DNA of 17,841 nucleotides from Paramuribaculum sp. Its GTDB lineage: Bacteria; Bacteroidota; Bacteroidia; Bacteroidales; Muribaculaceae. Positions 1-7,737 of this stretch are shown here, piece by piece. Under the pieces are notes generated by a model. It did no database searches, had not been told where the DNA came from, and was given only the letters and a program-made list of their open reading frames with translations. The translations under genes and the position numbers were made by a program. How positions within the stretch are numbered: the first letter of the stretch is position 1; each line of letters begins with the position of its first letter. The stretch covers positions 1 through 17,841 of the forward strand of contig JAIDJZ010000041.1 in NCBI GenBank assembly GCA_029051965.1, in the 5' to 3' direction.

Positions 1-2
1 GA

Positions 3-1697
3 TCATCATCGTCGGGCGTCATGAGCAGCAGTTCCGCGACGTCAGCTTCTGAGCAGACTGGCAATGAGGGTTCTGAAGTTGAAGAAAGCGGACAGGCGTC
101 GCTTCCTGCCGCTGAGGCGTGGGCGGATTCGGTCATGTCAAAACTTACGCTCAGGCAGCGTATAGCCCAGCTGTTCATTCCCCGCTGGGATTTCAATAAG
201 GGTGTGATCAGCAGTGCGGTCATGCGAAAGCATGTGGTTGAGGATGGTGTAGGCGGTTTCCTGCTTGGCAAGGGGACGATTGCTGAATATGCCGATGCGA
301 TCAATCAGGCGCAGAAGCAGGCGGGAGTGCCTCTTCTCGTTACGCTCGACGGCGAGTGGGGGCTGAATATGCGAGTGCCCGATTCGCCGCGTTTCCCGAA
401 GAATATCGCGCTTGGCGCCATACAGGATCCGTCGCTTCTCGAGGAGTACGGACGGGAGGTTGCGCGCGAGTGCAAACTGCTCGGCATACAGGTCGATTTC
501 GCACCGGTGCTTGATGTCAACTCCAATCCGGACAATCCGGTGATCGGCTACCGTTCGTTCGGTGAGGATCCCGAGCGTGTGGCAAAGGCTGGCGCGGCCT
601 TCTGCAAAGGCATGGAGGGTGAGGGTGTCATGTCTGTCGGGAAGCATTTTCCCGGTCACGGTGACACTTCGGTTGATTCGCATAAGGCTCTTCCTTCTGT
701 CGATCATTCGGTTGCGACGCTTGAAAGTGTCGATTTCCTGCCGTTTGTCGAGGCGGCCAAGTCTGGAATGTCCGGAGTGATGGTAGGGCATCTGCGTGTG
801 CCGGCGCTCGATAAGAGCGGGACGCCTGCCTCGCTGTCGAAAGCTGTGACGACTGATGTGCTGCAGAAGAAACTCGGTTTTGACGGACTGATATTCACCG
901 ATGCTCTTGCCATGAAGGGTGCGGCGACAACAAATGAAAACAATTGCGTCAGTGCCTTTAAGGCGGGTGCTGATATTCTTCTTAATTCGGCCTCGCCTTC
1001 GAAGGATATCCAGGCGATGGTCGATGCGGTCAATGCGGGAACTGTCGACAGAAAGGAGATTGACCGCAGATGCCGGAAGCTGCTGGTGTACAAGTATAAT
1101 CTCGGACTTGCCAACCGTCAGGCGATCAAAAAGGAGGGTCTGGCTTCGAAGATAACCAACGCGCAGACCCGAGGTCTTCTCGACCGTCTGGCCAAAGCGT
1201 CGGTGACTGTTGTCAGAAACAACGACGGACTTCTTCCGCTTGGGAATCTGTCGGAGCGCAATGTGGCGGTTGTTTGTCTCGGCGCTCCGTCGACGGGCGA
1301 ATTCGCGTCGGTCTGCAAGAAGTATTCTCCGGCAGCGGTCTATTCGGTGACGAATGCGGCGGCGGTGGCCAAAGCTGTAGCCGGAGCTAAGAAGGCTGAT
1401 GTGGTTATTGTCGGGGTGTTTAATACGGATGCCGTGACGAAGGATGCCTATTCCCAGCTTGTCAAGGCTGCGGGTGCGGTTGTGCCGGTCTTCTTTGTCA
1501 ATCCTTTCAAGATGCAGCGGTTCAGCGGGCTTGGTGGCGCGCCGACGCTTGTTGCTGCCTATGATGACACTAAGGAGCTGCAGAGTGCGGCCGCTCAGGC
1601 TGTGTTCGGCGGAATCGGAGTGGACGGCCGTTTCCCGGTCAATATCAAAGGAGTCGCTTCGCTTGGCGAGGGGGTTGTCTTAAAAAAAAAAGATTAG
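3..1697 (+). CDS. Glycoside hydrolase family 3 module (NagZ-like), 5' truncated, N-terminal half of a split fusion protein
   Basis: This is a family 3 glycoside hydrolase of the beta-N-acetylhexosaminidase (NagZ) type. It probably removes N-acetylglucosamine from peptidoglycan fragments or glycans in the periplasm. The reading frame is open to the left edge, so the true start and the expected signal peptide lie outside; the first in-window ATG (base 21) sits in a Ser/Glu-rich linker. Counting from that ATG, the TIM barrel covers about residues 38-360. It contains KHFPGHGDTSVDSH at 208-221, which carries the Asp/His acid-base dyad of this family, and FTDALAMKG with the predicted nucleophile Asp294. 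Residues 380-555 form the GH3 C-terminal alpha/beta domain. The frame ends at TAG 1695-1697, directly after a run of ten A. The other frame runs without a stop into the serine hydrolase at 1724. In Bacteroidetes, as I recall the family, these two modules form one polypeptide of about 1000 residues. The family call is firm; the substrate is inferred. Confidence 0.9.
   Translation, partial: SSSSGVMSSSSATSASEQTGNEGSEVEESGQASLPAAEAWADSVMSKLTLRQRIAQLFIPRWDFNKGVISSAVMRKHVVEDGVGGFLLGKGTIAEYADAINQAQKQAGVPLLVTLDGEWGLNMRVPDSPRFPKNIALGAIQDPSLLEEYGREVARECKLLGIQVDFAPVLDVNSNPDNPVIGYRSFGEDPERVAKAGAAFCKGMEGEGVMSVGKHFPGHGDTSVDSHKALPSVDHSVATLESVDFLPFVEAAKSGMSGVMVGHLRVPALDKSGTPASLSKAVTTDVLQKKLGFDGLIFTDALAMKGAATTNENNCVSAFKAGADILLNSASPSKDIQAMVDAVNAGTVDRKEIDRRCRKLLVYKYNLGLANRQAIKKEGLASKITNAQTRGLLDRLAKASVTVVRNNDGLLPLGNLSERNVAVVCLGAPSTGEFASVCKKYSPAAVYSVTNAAAVAKAVAGAKKADVVIVGVFNTDAVTKDAYSQLVKAAGAVVPVFFVNPFKMQRFSGLGGAPTLVAAYDDTKELQSAAAQAVFGGIGVDGRFPVNIKGVASLGEGVVLKKKD
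1682..1691 (+). other. A10 homopolymer at the frame junction between the GH3 and serine hydrolase modules
   Basis: Ten consecutive A follow GTCTT and precede GATTAG. In the upstream frame they read TTA AAA AAA AAA GAT TAG, giving a stop. In the -1 frame they read through LKKK-RLALSEPSEVGM into the downstream serine hydrolase with no stop. A run of 8 or 11 A would give one continuous protein. The site also has the A-AAA-AAA form on which ribosomes or RNA polymerase can slip. The sequence alone cannot tell an assembly error, a real frameshift mutation, a phase-variable tract and productive slippage apart. Confidence 0.85.
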
Positions 1698-1723
1698 CGC
1701 TGTCTGAGCCGTCGGAAGTCGGG

Positions 1724-2965
1724 ATGAGGGGCGACCTCGAGGCGACAGTCGACGGGATTATCAGGAAGAGTCTTGATGCGGGCGCGATGCCGGGGTGTCA
1801 GATTCTTGTTGCAAAGGATGGCCAGATTGTACTTGACAAGAGTTACGGCCGTCTTGACCGCGGGACTTCATCGTCTGCTGTCGATGAGTCGACGATCTAT
1901 GATCTCGCTTCGATGTCGAAAGTCTGCGGAACGCTGGCTGCGCTGATGAAGAGCTATGACCTCGGTCTGTGGAAACTCGACGACCGGGTCGAGAAATTTA
2001 TTCCCGAGACAAAGGGGAAAGCCGTTGGACGCATCACGATGAGCGAACTGCTTTATCATCAGTCGGGGCTTCCTGCCATGCTCAATATTTTCCGCCTTGT
2101 CCTCGATCCGGAAAGCTACGATGGCGATCCAATTAAATATTCTGCGCGCGACCCCTATACGGTCAAGATTCAGGAAGGGGTCTACGGGCATAAGAATGCG
2201 CGGCTGAGAACCGATATTTTCTCGAGCGAGAAGTCGGAGGAGTTTCCCCATGAGGTCGCCGAGGGTATTTATGCTTCCGACAGTGCGCGGTGTGTGATCA
2301 TGGATGCCATCTATAATCTGACTCCCAAGTCAAAGGGGAAGTATGTCTACAGTGACCTTAATTTCTGTCTTCTTATGCAGATTCAGGAAAATCTGACGGG
2401 AGCTCCGCATGAGGACTGGGTCGAGGCCGCCGTGTTTGATCCGCTCGGAGCTTTCTCGACGGGCTATCGTCCGCTTGAGTTCTATGACCGCGAAAAGATT
2501 GCGCCGACTGAGGTTGACCGTTATCTCCGCAAGCAGCATGTGCATGGGACGGTCCATGACGAGACGGCTGCATTTTCAGGCGGTGTTCAGGGCAATGCCG
2601 GACTTTTTTCCAATGTCGACGAGCTTGCCCGGCTGTTTCAGACGTGGCTGAACGGCGGTGTCTATGGCGATCAGAGGATCTACAGCGAGGAGACGGTCAG
2701 ACTGTTTACGGAATCGAAGAGTCCGACGTGTGACCGCGGGCTTGGTTTCGACCGGCTTGTCAGCAAGCAGGCGTGGGGTATATCTCCGAAAACGTATGGT
2801 CACACCGGTTTCACCGGGACTTGTTTCTGGATCGATCCGACGCAAAATCTGATTTTCATATTCCTTTCGAACCGTGTCAACCCGTCGCGCGACAACAAGG
2901 CTTTCACCAGGATGTCGCCGCGCAATGCGGTTCTGAAGGCGGTCTATGATTCGATGGCAAAATAG
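1724..2965 (+). CDS. Beta-lactamase-fold serine hydrolase (S12 / class C type), C-terminal half of the split GH3 fusion
   Basis: This is a penicillin-binding-protein-like serine hydrolase of the AmpC/S12 superfamily, probably acting on peptidoglycan-type peptides or as an esterase in the periplasm. Counting from ATG 1724, SMSK at residues 63-66 supplies the SxxK nucleophile motif, Tyr209-Ser-Asp supplies the second (YxN-like) motif, and HTG at 360-362 stands in for KTG. Length (413 residues) and motif spacing are complete. The N-terminus has no signal peptide or lipobox, so the module would stay in the cytoplasm if made from this ATG. The frame is open upstream through the A10 run, and the codons just before the ATG encode RLALSEPSEVG, which resembles the linker of fused homologues. 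I therefore read this as the C-terminal domain of the preceding gene. Independent initiation at 1724 cannot be excluded. Confidence 0.88.
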   Translation: MRGDLEATVDGIIRKSLDAGAMPGCQILVAKDGQIVLDKSYGRLDRGTSSSAVDESTIYDLASMSKVCGTLAALMKSYDLGLWKLDDRVEKFIPETKGKAVGRITMSELLYHQSGLPAMLNIFRLVLDPESYDGDPIKYSARDPYTVKIQEGVYGHKNARLRTDIFSSEKSEEFPHEVAEGIYASDSARCVIMDAIYNLTPKSKGKYVYSDLNFCLLMQIQENLTGAPHEDWVEAAVFDPLGAFSTGYRPLEFYDREKIAPTEVDRYLRKQHVHGTVHDETAAFSGGVQGNAGLFSNVDELARLFQTWLNGGVYGDQRIYSEETVRLFTESKSPTCDRGLGFDRLVSKQAWGISPKTYGHTGFTGTCFWIDPTQNLIFIFLSNRVNPSRDNKAFTRMSPRNAVLKAVYDSMAK

Positions 2966-3023
2966 GCTCTCTGGGCGGCTGTGGCTGTCGGTTCGTCGCA
3001 TGAGAGGCGCGGGAGGGGCTCCG

Positions 3024-3043
3024 GCAAATGTTAGCAAATGTTA
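3024..3043. repeat. Perfect tandem 10-bp repeat just upstream of the parC promoter
   Basis: GCAAATGTTA occurs twice back to back (3024-3033 and 3034-3043). It ends 10 bp upstream of the -33 element of the parC promoter, where an activator or an AT-rich upstream element would act. Chance duplication is the alternative. Confidence 0.6.
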
Positions 3044-3053
3044 TTTTGAAATC

Positions 3054-3084
3054 TTTGCAGCGTGGGAGATTTTTCGTAACTTTG
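3054..3084 (+). promoter_or_regulatory. Bacteroidetes-type promoter for the parC operon
   Basis: TTTG at 3054-3057, a 19-bp spacer and TAACTTTG at 3077-3084 match the Bacteroidetes housekeeping consensus TTTG-N19-TAnnTTTG exactly. The predicted transcript start near 3090 leaves a leader of about 45 nt before ATG 3136, with no Shine-Dalgarno, as is usual in the phylum. Confidence 0.85.
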
Positions 3085-3135
3085 TGGAAAGCGGGCTGCA
3101 AAGCCATGTCCAGCCCTTTCTAAACTGACAACCAG

Positions 3136-5814
3136 ATGAGCGAAGATATTTTTACCGAAGAAGAATTTGACGAACTGAACGACGTAGAGGAGGCTTCCGA
3201 AGGGGGCTTCTCGTCGATGTTCGTGGACCTGTCCGATGACATTGTCCGCCAGCAGCTGCGAGGAATGTTCCAGAGCTGGTATCTCGACTATGCCTCATAC
3301 ACGATTCTCGATCGTGCGATTCCGCATATTGATGACGGGCTGAAGCCGGTGCAGCGTCGTATTCTTCACTCGATGAAAACGCTTGATGACGGCCGGTTCA
3401 ACAAGGTGGCCAATATTGTCGGAAACACGATGCAGTATCACCCCCACGGCGATGCCTCGATCTATGGCGCGCTCGTGCAGCTCGGACAGAAGGAACTTCT
3501 TGTCGAGACGCAGGGAAACTGGGGTAATACTCTGACCGGCGCTCCGGCTGCAGCGGGTCGATATATCGAGGCCCGTCTGTCGCAATTCGCGCTTGATGTG
3601 CTCTACAATCCGAAGGTTACGAAATGGACTCTCAGCTATGACGGCCGAAAGAAAGAGCCTGTCACGCTTCCGGCAAAATTCCCTCTGCTTCTCGCTCAGG
3701 GAGTGAGCGGTATCGCGGCTGGTCTGTCGTCGCTGATTCTGCCCCATAACTTCAATGAGATTCTTGATGCGGCGATCGCATATCTCCGGGGGGGCGACTT
3801 TACGCTCTATCCCGATTTCGCAACCGGAGGGTTCATAGATGTCAACCGCTATAATGACGGCGCGCGCGGCGGAAAGGTCAGAATCCGTGCAAAGATCGAG
3901 AAGATCGACAACAAGACGCTGGCGATTACGGAGATTCCGTTTTCGACCACGACCGATTCTCTGATCGATTCGATCATAAAGGCTGCCGAAAAGGGAAAGA
4001 TAAAAATCCGCAAGGTCGACGACAATACGGCGGCGACGGCGATGATCCTTGTCCATCTTCAGCCCGGGACCTCAAGCGACAAGACTATCGACGCGCTCTA
4101 TGCGTTTACGGATTGCGAGCTTCCGGTTTCGCCCAACTGTTGTGTCATCTACGACAATAAGCCTCACTTCATCAGTGTCAGCGATCTGTTGCGCCGCAGT
4201 GTCGAGACGACGCGCTCGATTCTCCGTTCGGAGCTTGAGATTCAGCTTTCGGAAGTCAACGAGCAGCTCCATTTTGCCTCGCTTGAGAAAATCTTTATCG
4301 AAGAACGTATCTATAAGGACAAGGAGTTTGAGGATAGCCGCAGCAAGGAGGAGGCTATCGCCCATATCGACAAGCGGCTTGAGCCCTGGAAACCGAAGCT
4401 GATCCGTGAAGTGACTGTCGAGGATATCGAGCGGCTCTTCGAGATCAAGATGGGCCGCATCCTGAAGTTCAATTCAAGTCAGGCAGAAGAGAATATCGTG
4501 GCCTATCGCGACCGTATTGCATCGCTTCAGGATACGCTGGCCCATCTGACCGACTATGCGATCAGATGGTTTGAGAATCTGAAGGAGAAGTATGGTGCCG
4601 ATCATCCGCGTCGCACCGTGATCCGCAGTTTCGAGAATATCGCTGCCGCTACCGTGGCTGAGGCTAACGAGAAGCTTTATATCAACCGCGAGGAGGGTTT
4701 TATCGGGACATCGCTCAAGCGCGACGAGTATCTCTGCTCATGTTCGTCGATCGACGATATAATAATCTTCTATAAGGACGGGACCTACAAGGTGACGCGG
4801 GTTCAGGAGAAGATGTCGGTCGGTAAGGGAGTGCTCTATGTCAATGTGTTCAAGAAAGACAGCCGTACGATCTATAATGTCATCTATCAGGATGGCAAGG
4901 GTGGCGCCTACTATATGAAGCGCTTCAATATCACCGGGGTGACCCGCGACCGTGACTATAACGTGACGCAGGGCCTCAAGGGTTCGAAGATTGTCTGGTT
5001 TTCGGCCAATCCTAATGGCGAGGCTGAGGTCGTGAAGGTCACACTGAAGCCATTGCCGCGTCTGAAAAAACTATTCATTGACGTTGATTTCAGTGAACTG
5101 TCCATCAAGGGGCGCGGGGCACGCGGTAATCTGGTGACCCGTAATGAGGTTCATCGTTTTTCACTGAAGGAGAAGGGCAAGTCGACGCTGGGAGGCCGGC
5201 AGGTTTGGTTCGATCCGGATATTCTTCGCCTCAACTATGACGGTCGCGGCGATTATCTCGGCGAGTTCGGACCAGACGATCTTGTGCTTGTCGTCTTGAA
5301 AAACGGTGAATACTATACCTCAACCTTCGATGCGGCAAATCATTATGATGACAACATTCTGAAAATCGAGAAGTATCGTCCGAAGCATGTCTGGACGGCT
5401 ATTGTCAGAGATGCCGATCAGCAGAACTATCCCTATCTCAAACGCTTTACTTTTGAGCCGTCGGCCCGTAAACAGCGTTTTATCGGCGAGAATGCAAAAT
5501 CACAGTTGCTTCTGCTGTCGGAGGCTTTCGGCGCAAGATTCGAACTGACGTTTCTCGAACCGGACACTTTCCGCGGCCCGCTCGAGGTCGTTTCGCCCGA
5601 TTTTATCGCAGTCAAGTCGTTCAGGGCAAAGGGTAAACGTCTGACAACCTATGCTGTCGATGAAATAAAGGAGCTTGAGCCTCTCGAACTTGACGAGCCG
5701 GATGAGGAAATCGTTCCGGTCGAGAATGACGAGCCTGAGATCGTTGATGAGGATGCGGGCAAGTCGGAAGAACAGGTCAGAGACGAGATTTTGGGTCAGC
5801 AACGAATTTTTTAA
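3136..5814 (+). CDS. parC: DNA topoisomerase IV subunit A (ParC, Bacteroidetes type)
   Basis: This is the breakage-reunion subunit of a type IIA topoisomerase, which unlinks daughter chromosomes together with ParE. The winged-helix/tower core starts near residue 35 with YLDYASYTILDRAIPHIDDG, typical of Bacteroidetes ParC rather than GyrA. The catalytic Arg142-Tyr143 pair lies in AAAGRYIEARLS. The helix contacting the DNA gate carries HPHGDASIYG, in which the positions equivalent to E. coli GyrA Ser83 and Asp87 are Ala107 and Gly111. The C-terminal part (about 520-840) is a divergent beta-propeller-like region without a clear GyrA box. It is followed by a very acidic tail ending EEQVRDEILGQQRIF. 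The length of 892 residues suits the family. The gene is first in an operon with DUF3316 (9-nt gap) and the S41 protease. No parE is adjacent. GyrA is the alternative but fits less well. Confidence 0.92.
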   Translation: MSEDIFTEEEFDELNDVEEASEGGFSSMFVDLSDDIVRQQLRGMFQSWYLDYASYTILDRAIPHIDDGLKPVQRRILHSMKTLDDGRFNKVANIVGNTMQYHPHGDASIYGALVQLGQKELLVETQGNWGNTLTGAPAAAGRYIEARLSQFALDVLYNPKVTKWTLSYDGRKKEPVTLPAKFPLLLAQGVSGIAAGLSSLILPHNFNEILDAAIAYLRGGDFTLYPDFATGGFIDVNRYNDGARGGKVRIRAKIEKIDNKTLAITEIPFSTTTDSLIDSIIKAAEKGKIKIRKVDDNTAATAMILVHLQPGTSSDKTIDALYAFTDCELPVSPNCCVIYDNKPHFISVSDLLRRSVETTRSILRSELEIQLSEVNEQLHFASLEKIFIEERIYKDKEFEDSRSKEEAIAHIDKRLEPWKPKLIREVTVEDIERLFEIKMGRILKFNSSQAEENIVAYRDRIASLQDTLAHLTDYAIRWFENLKEKYGADHPRRTVIRSFENIAAATVAEANEKLYINREEGFIGTSLKRDEYLCSCSSIDDIIIFYKDGTYKVTRVQEKMSVGKGVLYVNVFKKDSRTIYNVIYQDGKGGAYYMKRFNITGVTRDRDYNVTQGLKGSKIVWFSANPNGEAEVVKVTLKPLPRLKKLFIDVDFSELSIKGRGARGNLVTRNEVHRFSLKEKGKSTLGGRQVWFDPDILRLNYDGRGDYLGEFGPDDLVLVVLKNGEYYTSTFDAANHYDDNILKIEKYRPKHVWTAIVRDADQQNYPYLKRFTFEPSARKQRFIGENAKSQLLLLSEAFGARFELTFLEPDTFRGPLEVVSPDFIAVKSFRAKGKRLTTYAVDEIKELEPLELDEPDEEIVPVENDEPEIVDEDAGKSEEQVRDEILGQQRIF

Positions 5815-5823
5815 TAATAACCG

Positions 5824-6690
5824 ATGGCTAAATTTTTTTTAAAGGTTTTGTCGGCAGCGGCGCTGGCGTTGATTCAGCCGGCGACTCTTTCAGCCGAAAA
5901 CTGCGATTCCATGCAGGTTGTCAGACCGGTCAGCTCGCTCTATATGGTGGAGGCGGGAAGTTCACATCTGACAGATACATATCTTAGTCCGATAAAATAT
6001 TCGGGCTGGCACATCGGACTCGATTATGAACGCACACAGGCAATGAGGTTTTCGCCTGACAAGTGGGTCATGCAGATGCGATTCGGACTCGGATTCGATA
6101 AGGCGCTTAATTCGCCCGGAAATCAGTCGATGCTCAGCGGAGAGCTGCATTTTTCGTGGGGGATGATGCGCCGGTGGAGGTTCGACGGCGGCTTTTCGGC
6201 CGGAGCTGGCGCATCCGCACTTCTGGATGCCGGTTGCCTCTATCGTGACCGCGGAGGTAATAATCCAGCGTCGGCCAAGGCGTCGCTGATGGCGGCTGCG
6301 ACAGGCTATGTGTGCTGGAACGGCAGTGTCGGGCGGCTGCCTCTGTCGCTTCGTTATCAGCCGGTGCTGCCTGTTGTCGGCGCGTTTTTTGCTCCGGACT
6401 ACGGCGAACTGTACTATGAGATCTATCTTGGCAATCATTCCGGTCTTGCCCATTGCGGATGGTGGGGCAACTATTTCGCCCTTGAGAATCTTCTGACGGC
6501 TGATCTGCGTCTTGGTTCGACAACACTGCGCATCGGTTACAGAGGCAAAGTGTATTCGACGAAGGTCAACCATACGGTCACTAATATCTCCACCCACGCG
6601 GCTGTCATCGGAGTCGGAGGGGAGTGGATCTCTCTTTCTCCAGACCGACGCCTGTCGAAGGACGCCCGTATTATTTCCGCAACTTACTGA
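5824..6690 (+). CDS. DUF3316 family secreted/envelope protein
   Basis: This 288-residue exported protein has a signal peptide at about residues 1-24 (MAKFFLKVLSAAALALIQPA, with a cleavage-like site after LSA). The body is rich in Tyr, Trp and Gly in alternating beta-strand patterns. It has segments I recognise from the Bacteroidetes DUF3316 family: DTYLSPIKYSG near residue 50, NNPASAKA near 150 and FAPDYGELYYEIY near 190. The family's role is not established; the strand pattern suggests an outer-membrane barrel or barrel-associated protein. It starts 9 nt after parC and is followed 24 nt later by the S41 protease, so all three are probably co-transcribed. The start codon is followed by eight T in a row within the first codons, which has no visible effect on the frame. 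Confidence 0.8.
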   Translation: MAKFFLKVLSAAALALIQPATLSAENCDSMQVVRPVSSLYMVEAGSSHLTDTYLSPIKYSGWHIGLDYERTQAMRFSPDKWVMQMRFGLGFDKALNSPGNQSMLSGELHFSWGMMRRWRFDGGFSAGAGASALLDAGCLYRDRGGNNPASAKASLMAAATGYVCWNGSVGRLPLSLRYQPVLPVVGAFFAPDYGELYYEIYLGNHSGLAHCGWWGNYFALENLLTADLRLGSTTLRIGYRGKVYSTKVNHTVTNISTHAAVIGVGGEWISLSPDRRLSKDARIISATY

Positions 6691-6714
6691 TTCATCTATA
6701 TTAGAGACACTGCT

Positions 6715-7737
6715 ATGTTAAAAAGACTGCTGTCATTCGTCGCTCTGTGGGCCGTTCTGGCCGGCTGCCATGAGGTTGAAGAATATCCAAACGATCCGCG
6801 TGGAAATTTTGAGGCTCTCTGGAATATCATTGACACCCGCTATTGTTTTCTCCTCGACAAGAATGTCGACTGGGACGAAGTCCATGAACGCTATTCGCAG
6901 CGTGTCAGCAACTCGATGACATCGCGTCAGCTTTTCGATCTCCTCGGTGAGATGCTTAACGAGCTTGAGGACGGACACACAAATCTTATGTCGCCCTTCG
7001 GATCGTCGTTCTACCGCAAATGGTGGAGTGACTATCCTCAGAACTATGACGAAAGACTGATCCAGCAGTATTATTTCAATTTCAACTACTATTCGATCGG
7101 GTCGTACACCTACGGATTTCTTCCGGACAATGTCGGCTATATCCATTATTCGACATTTGAGACCGGGCTCGGAAGCGGCAATATCGATCTGATTCTCGAT
7201 TATTTCAGCAGTGCCAACGGCCTGATCTTTGACGTGCGCGACAATGGTGGCGGAAATCTGACGAATGTCGAGCAGATTGTGAGCCGATTCATCGACGAGC
7301 GGATCAAGGCAGGCTACATTATCCACAAGACCGGCCCGGGCCACAGTGATTTTGATGAGCCGTTTGCCTATTATATCGATCCGGTCGGCGGAGGACACCT
7401 TGCGTGGACAAAACCGGTTGTTGTTCTGGCTAACAGAAGCACGTTCAGCGCAGCCAACAATTTCGTTTCGATCATGAAGTCGCTGCCTCATGTGACTGTG
7501 GCAGGAAGTACGACGGGTGGCGGCAGCGGCATGCCGTTCAATTCGGAGCTGCCCAATGGCTGGGGGGTGCGTTTCTCCGCCTGTTCGATTCTTGACAGCA
7601 GCGGTGCCGTGACTGAATTCGGTGTTGAACCGACAGAGGGCTGCGCTGTCGACATGGATCCGGATGCCGCAGCATCCGGTCATGACACGATTCTTGATTT
7701 CGCGATCCGTCGTCTTCTCAGCGGGGCGGGTAGCTGA
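6715..7737 (+). CDS. S41-family peptidase, lipoprotein (C-terminal-processing / tricorn-core type)
   Basis: This is a serine protease of family S41, probably periplasmic or surface-anchored. The N-terminus MLKRLLSFVALWAVLAGC is a lipoprotein signal with lipobox LAGC and lipidated Cys18. Residues 30-100 form the helical N-terminal region ending in LEDGHTNLM, typical of Bacteroidetes S41 proteins. The catalytic core is about 135-330. It includes LIFDVRDNGGGNL, then NRSTFSAANNFV with predicted nucleophile Ser245, then AGSTTGGGSG forming the oxyanion-side loop. No PDZ domain is visible between the N-terminal region and the core, which makes this a short form (340 residues). It is last in the parC operon. 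Its last 20 bp overlap the 3' end of trpB on the other strand. Confidence 0.88.
   Translation: MLKRLLSFVALWAVLAGCHEVEEYPNDPRGNFEALWNIIDTRYCFLLDKNVDWDEVHERYSQRVSNSMTSRQLFDLLGEMLNELEDGHTNLMSPFGSSFYRKWWSDYPQNYDERLIQQYYFNFNYYSIGSYTYGFLPDNVGYIHYSTFETGLGSGNIDLILDYFSSANGLIFDVRDNGGGNLTNVEQIVSRFIDERIKAGYIIHKTGPGHSDFDEPFAYYIDPVGGGHLAWTKPVVVLANRSTFSAANNFVSIMKSLPHVTVAGSTTGGGSGMPFNSELPNGWGVRFSACSILDSSGAVTEFGVEPTEGCAVDMDPDAAASGHDTILDFAIRRLLSGAGS
7660..7679. other. Intragenic hairpin near the convergent S41/trpB 3' ends
   Basis: CCGGATGC (7660-7667) and GCATCCGG (7672-7679) form a perfect 8-bp stem around the tetraloop CGCA. It lies inside the S41 coding region and 39 nt past the trpB stop. No U tract follows on either strand, so a terminator role is only a possibility. 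Confidence 0.35.

Noticed and set aside
1724..2965. Serine hydrolase as an independent cytoplasmic gene
   Set aside because: There is no promoter or signal peptide, and the frame is open back to the A10 run with linker-like residues. I kept it as a separate entry but consider the fusion more likely.
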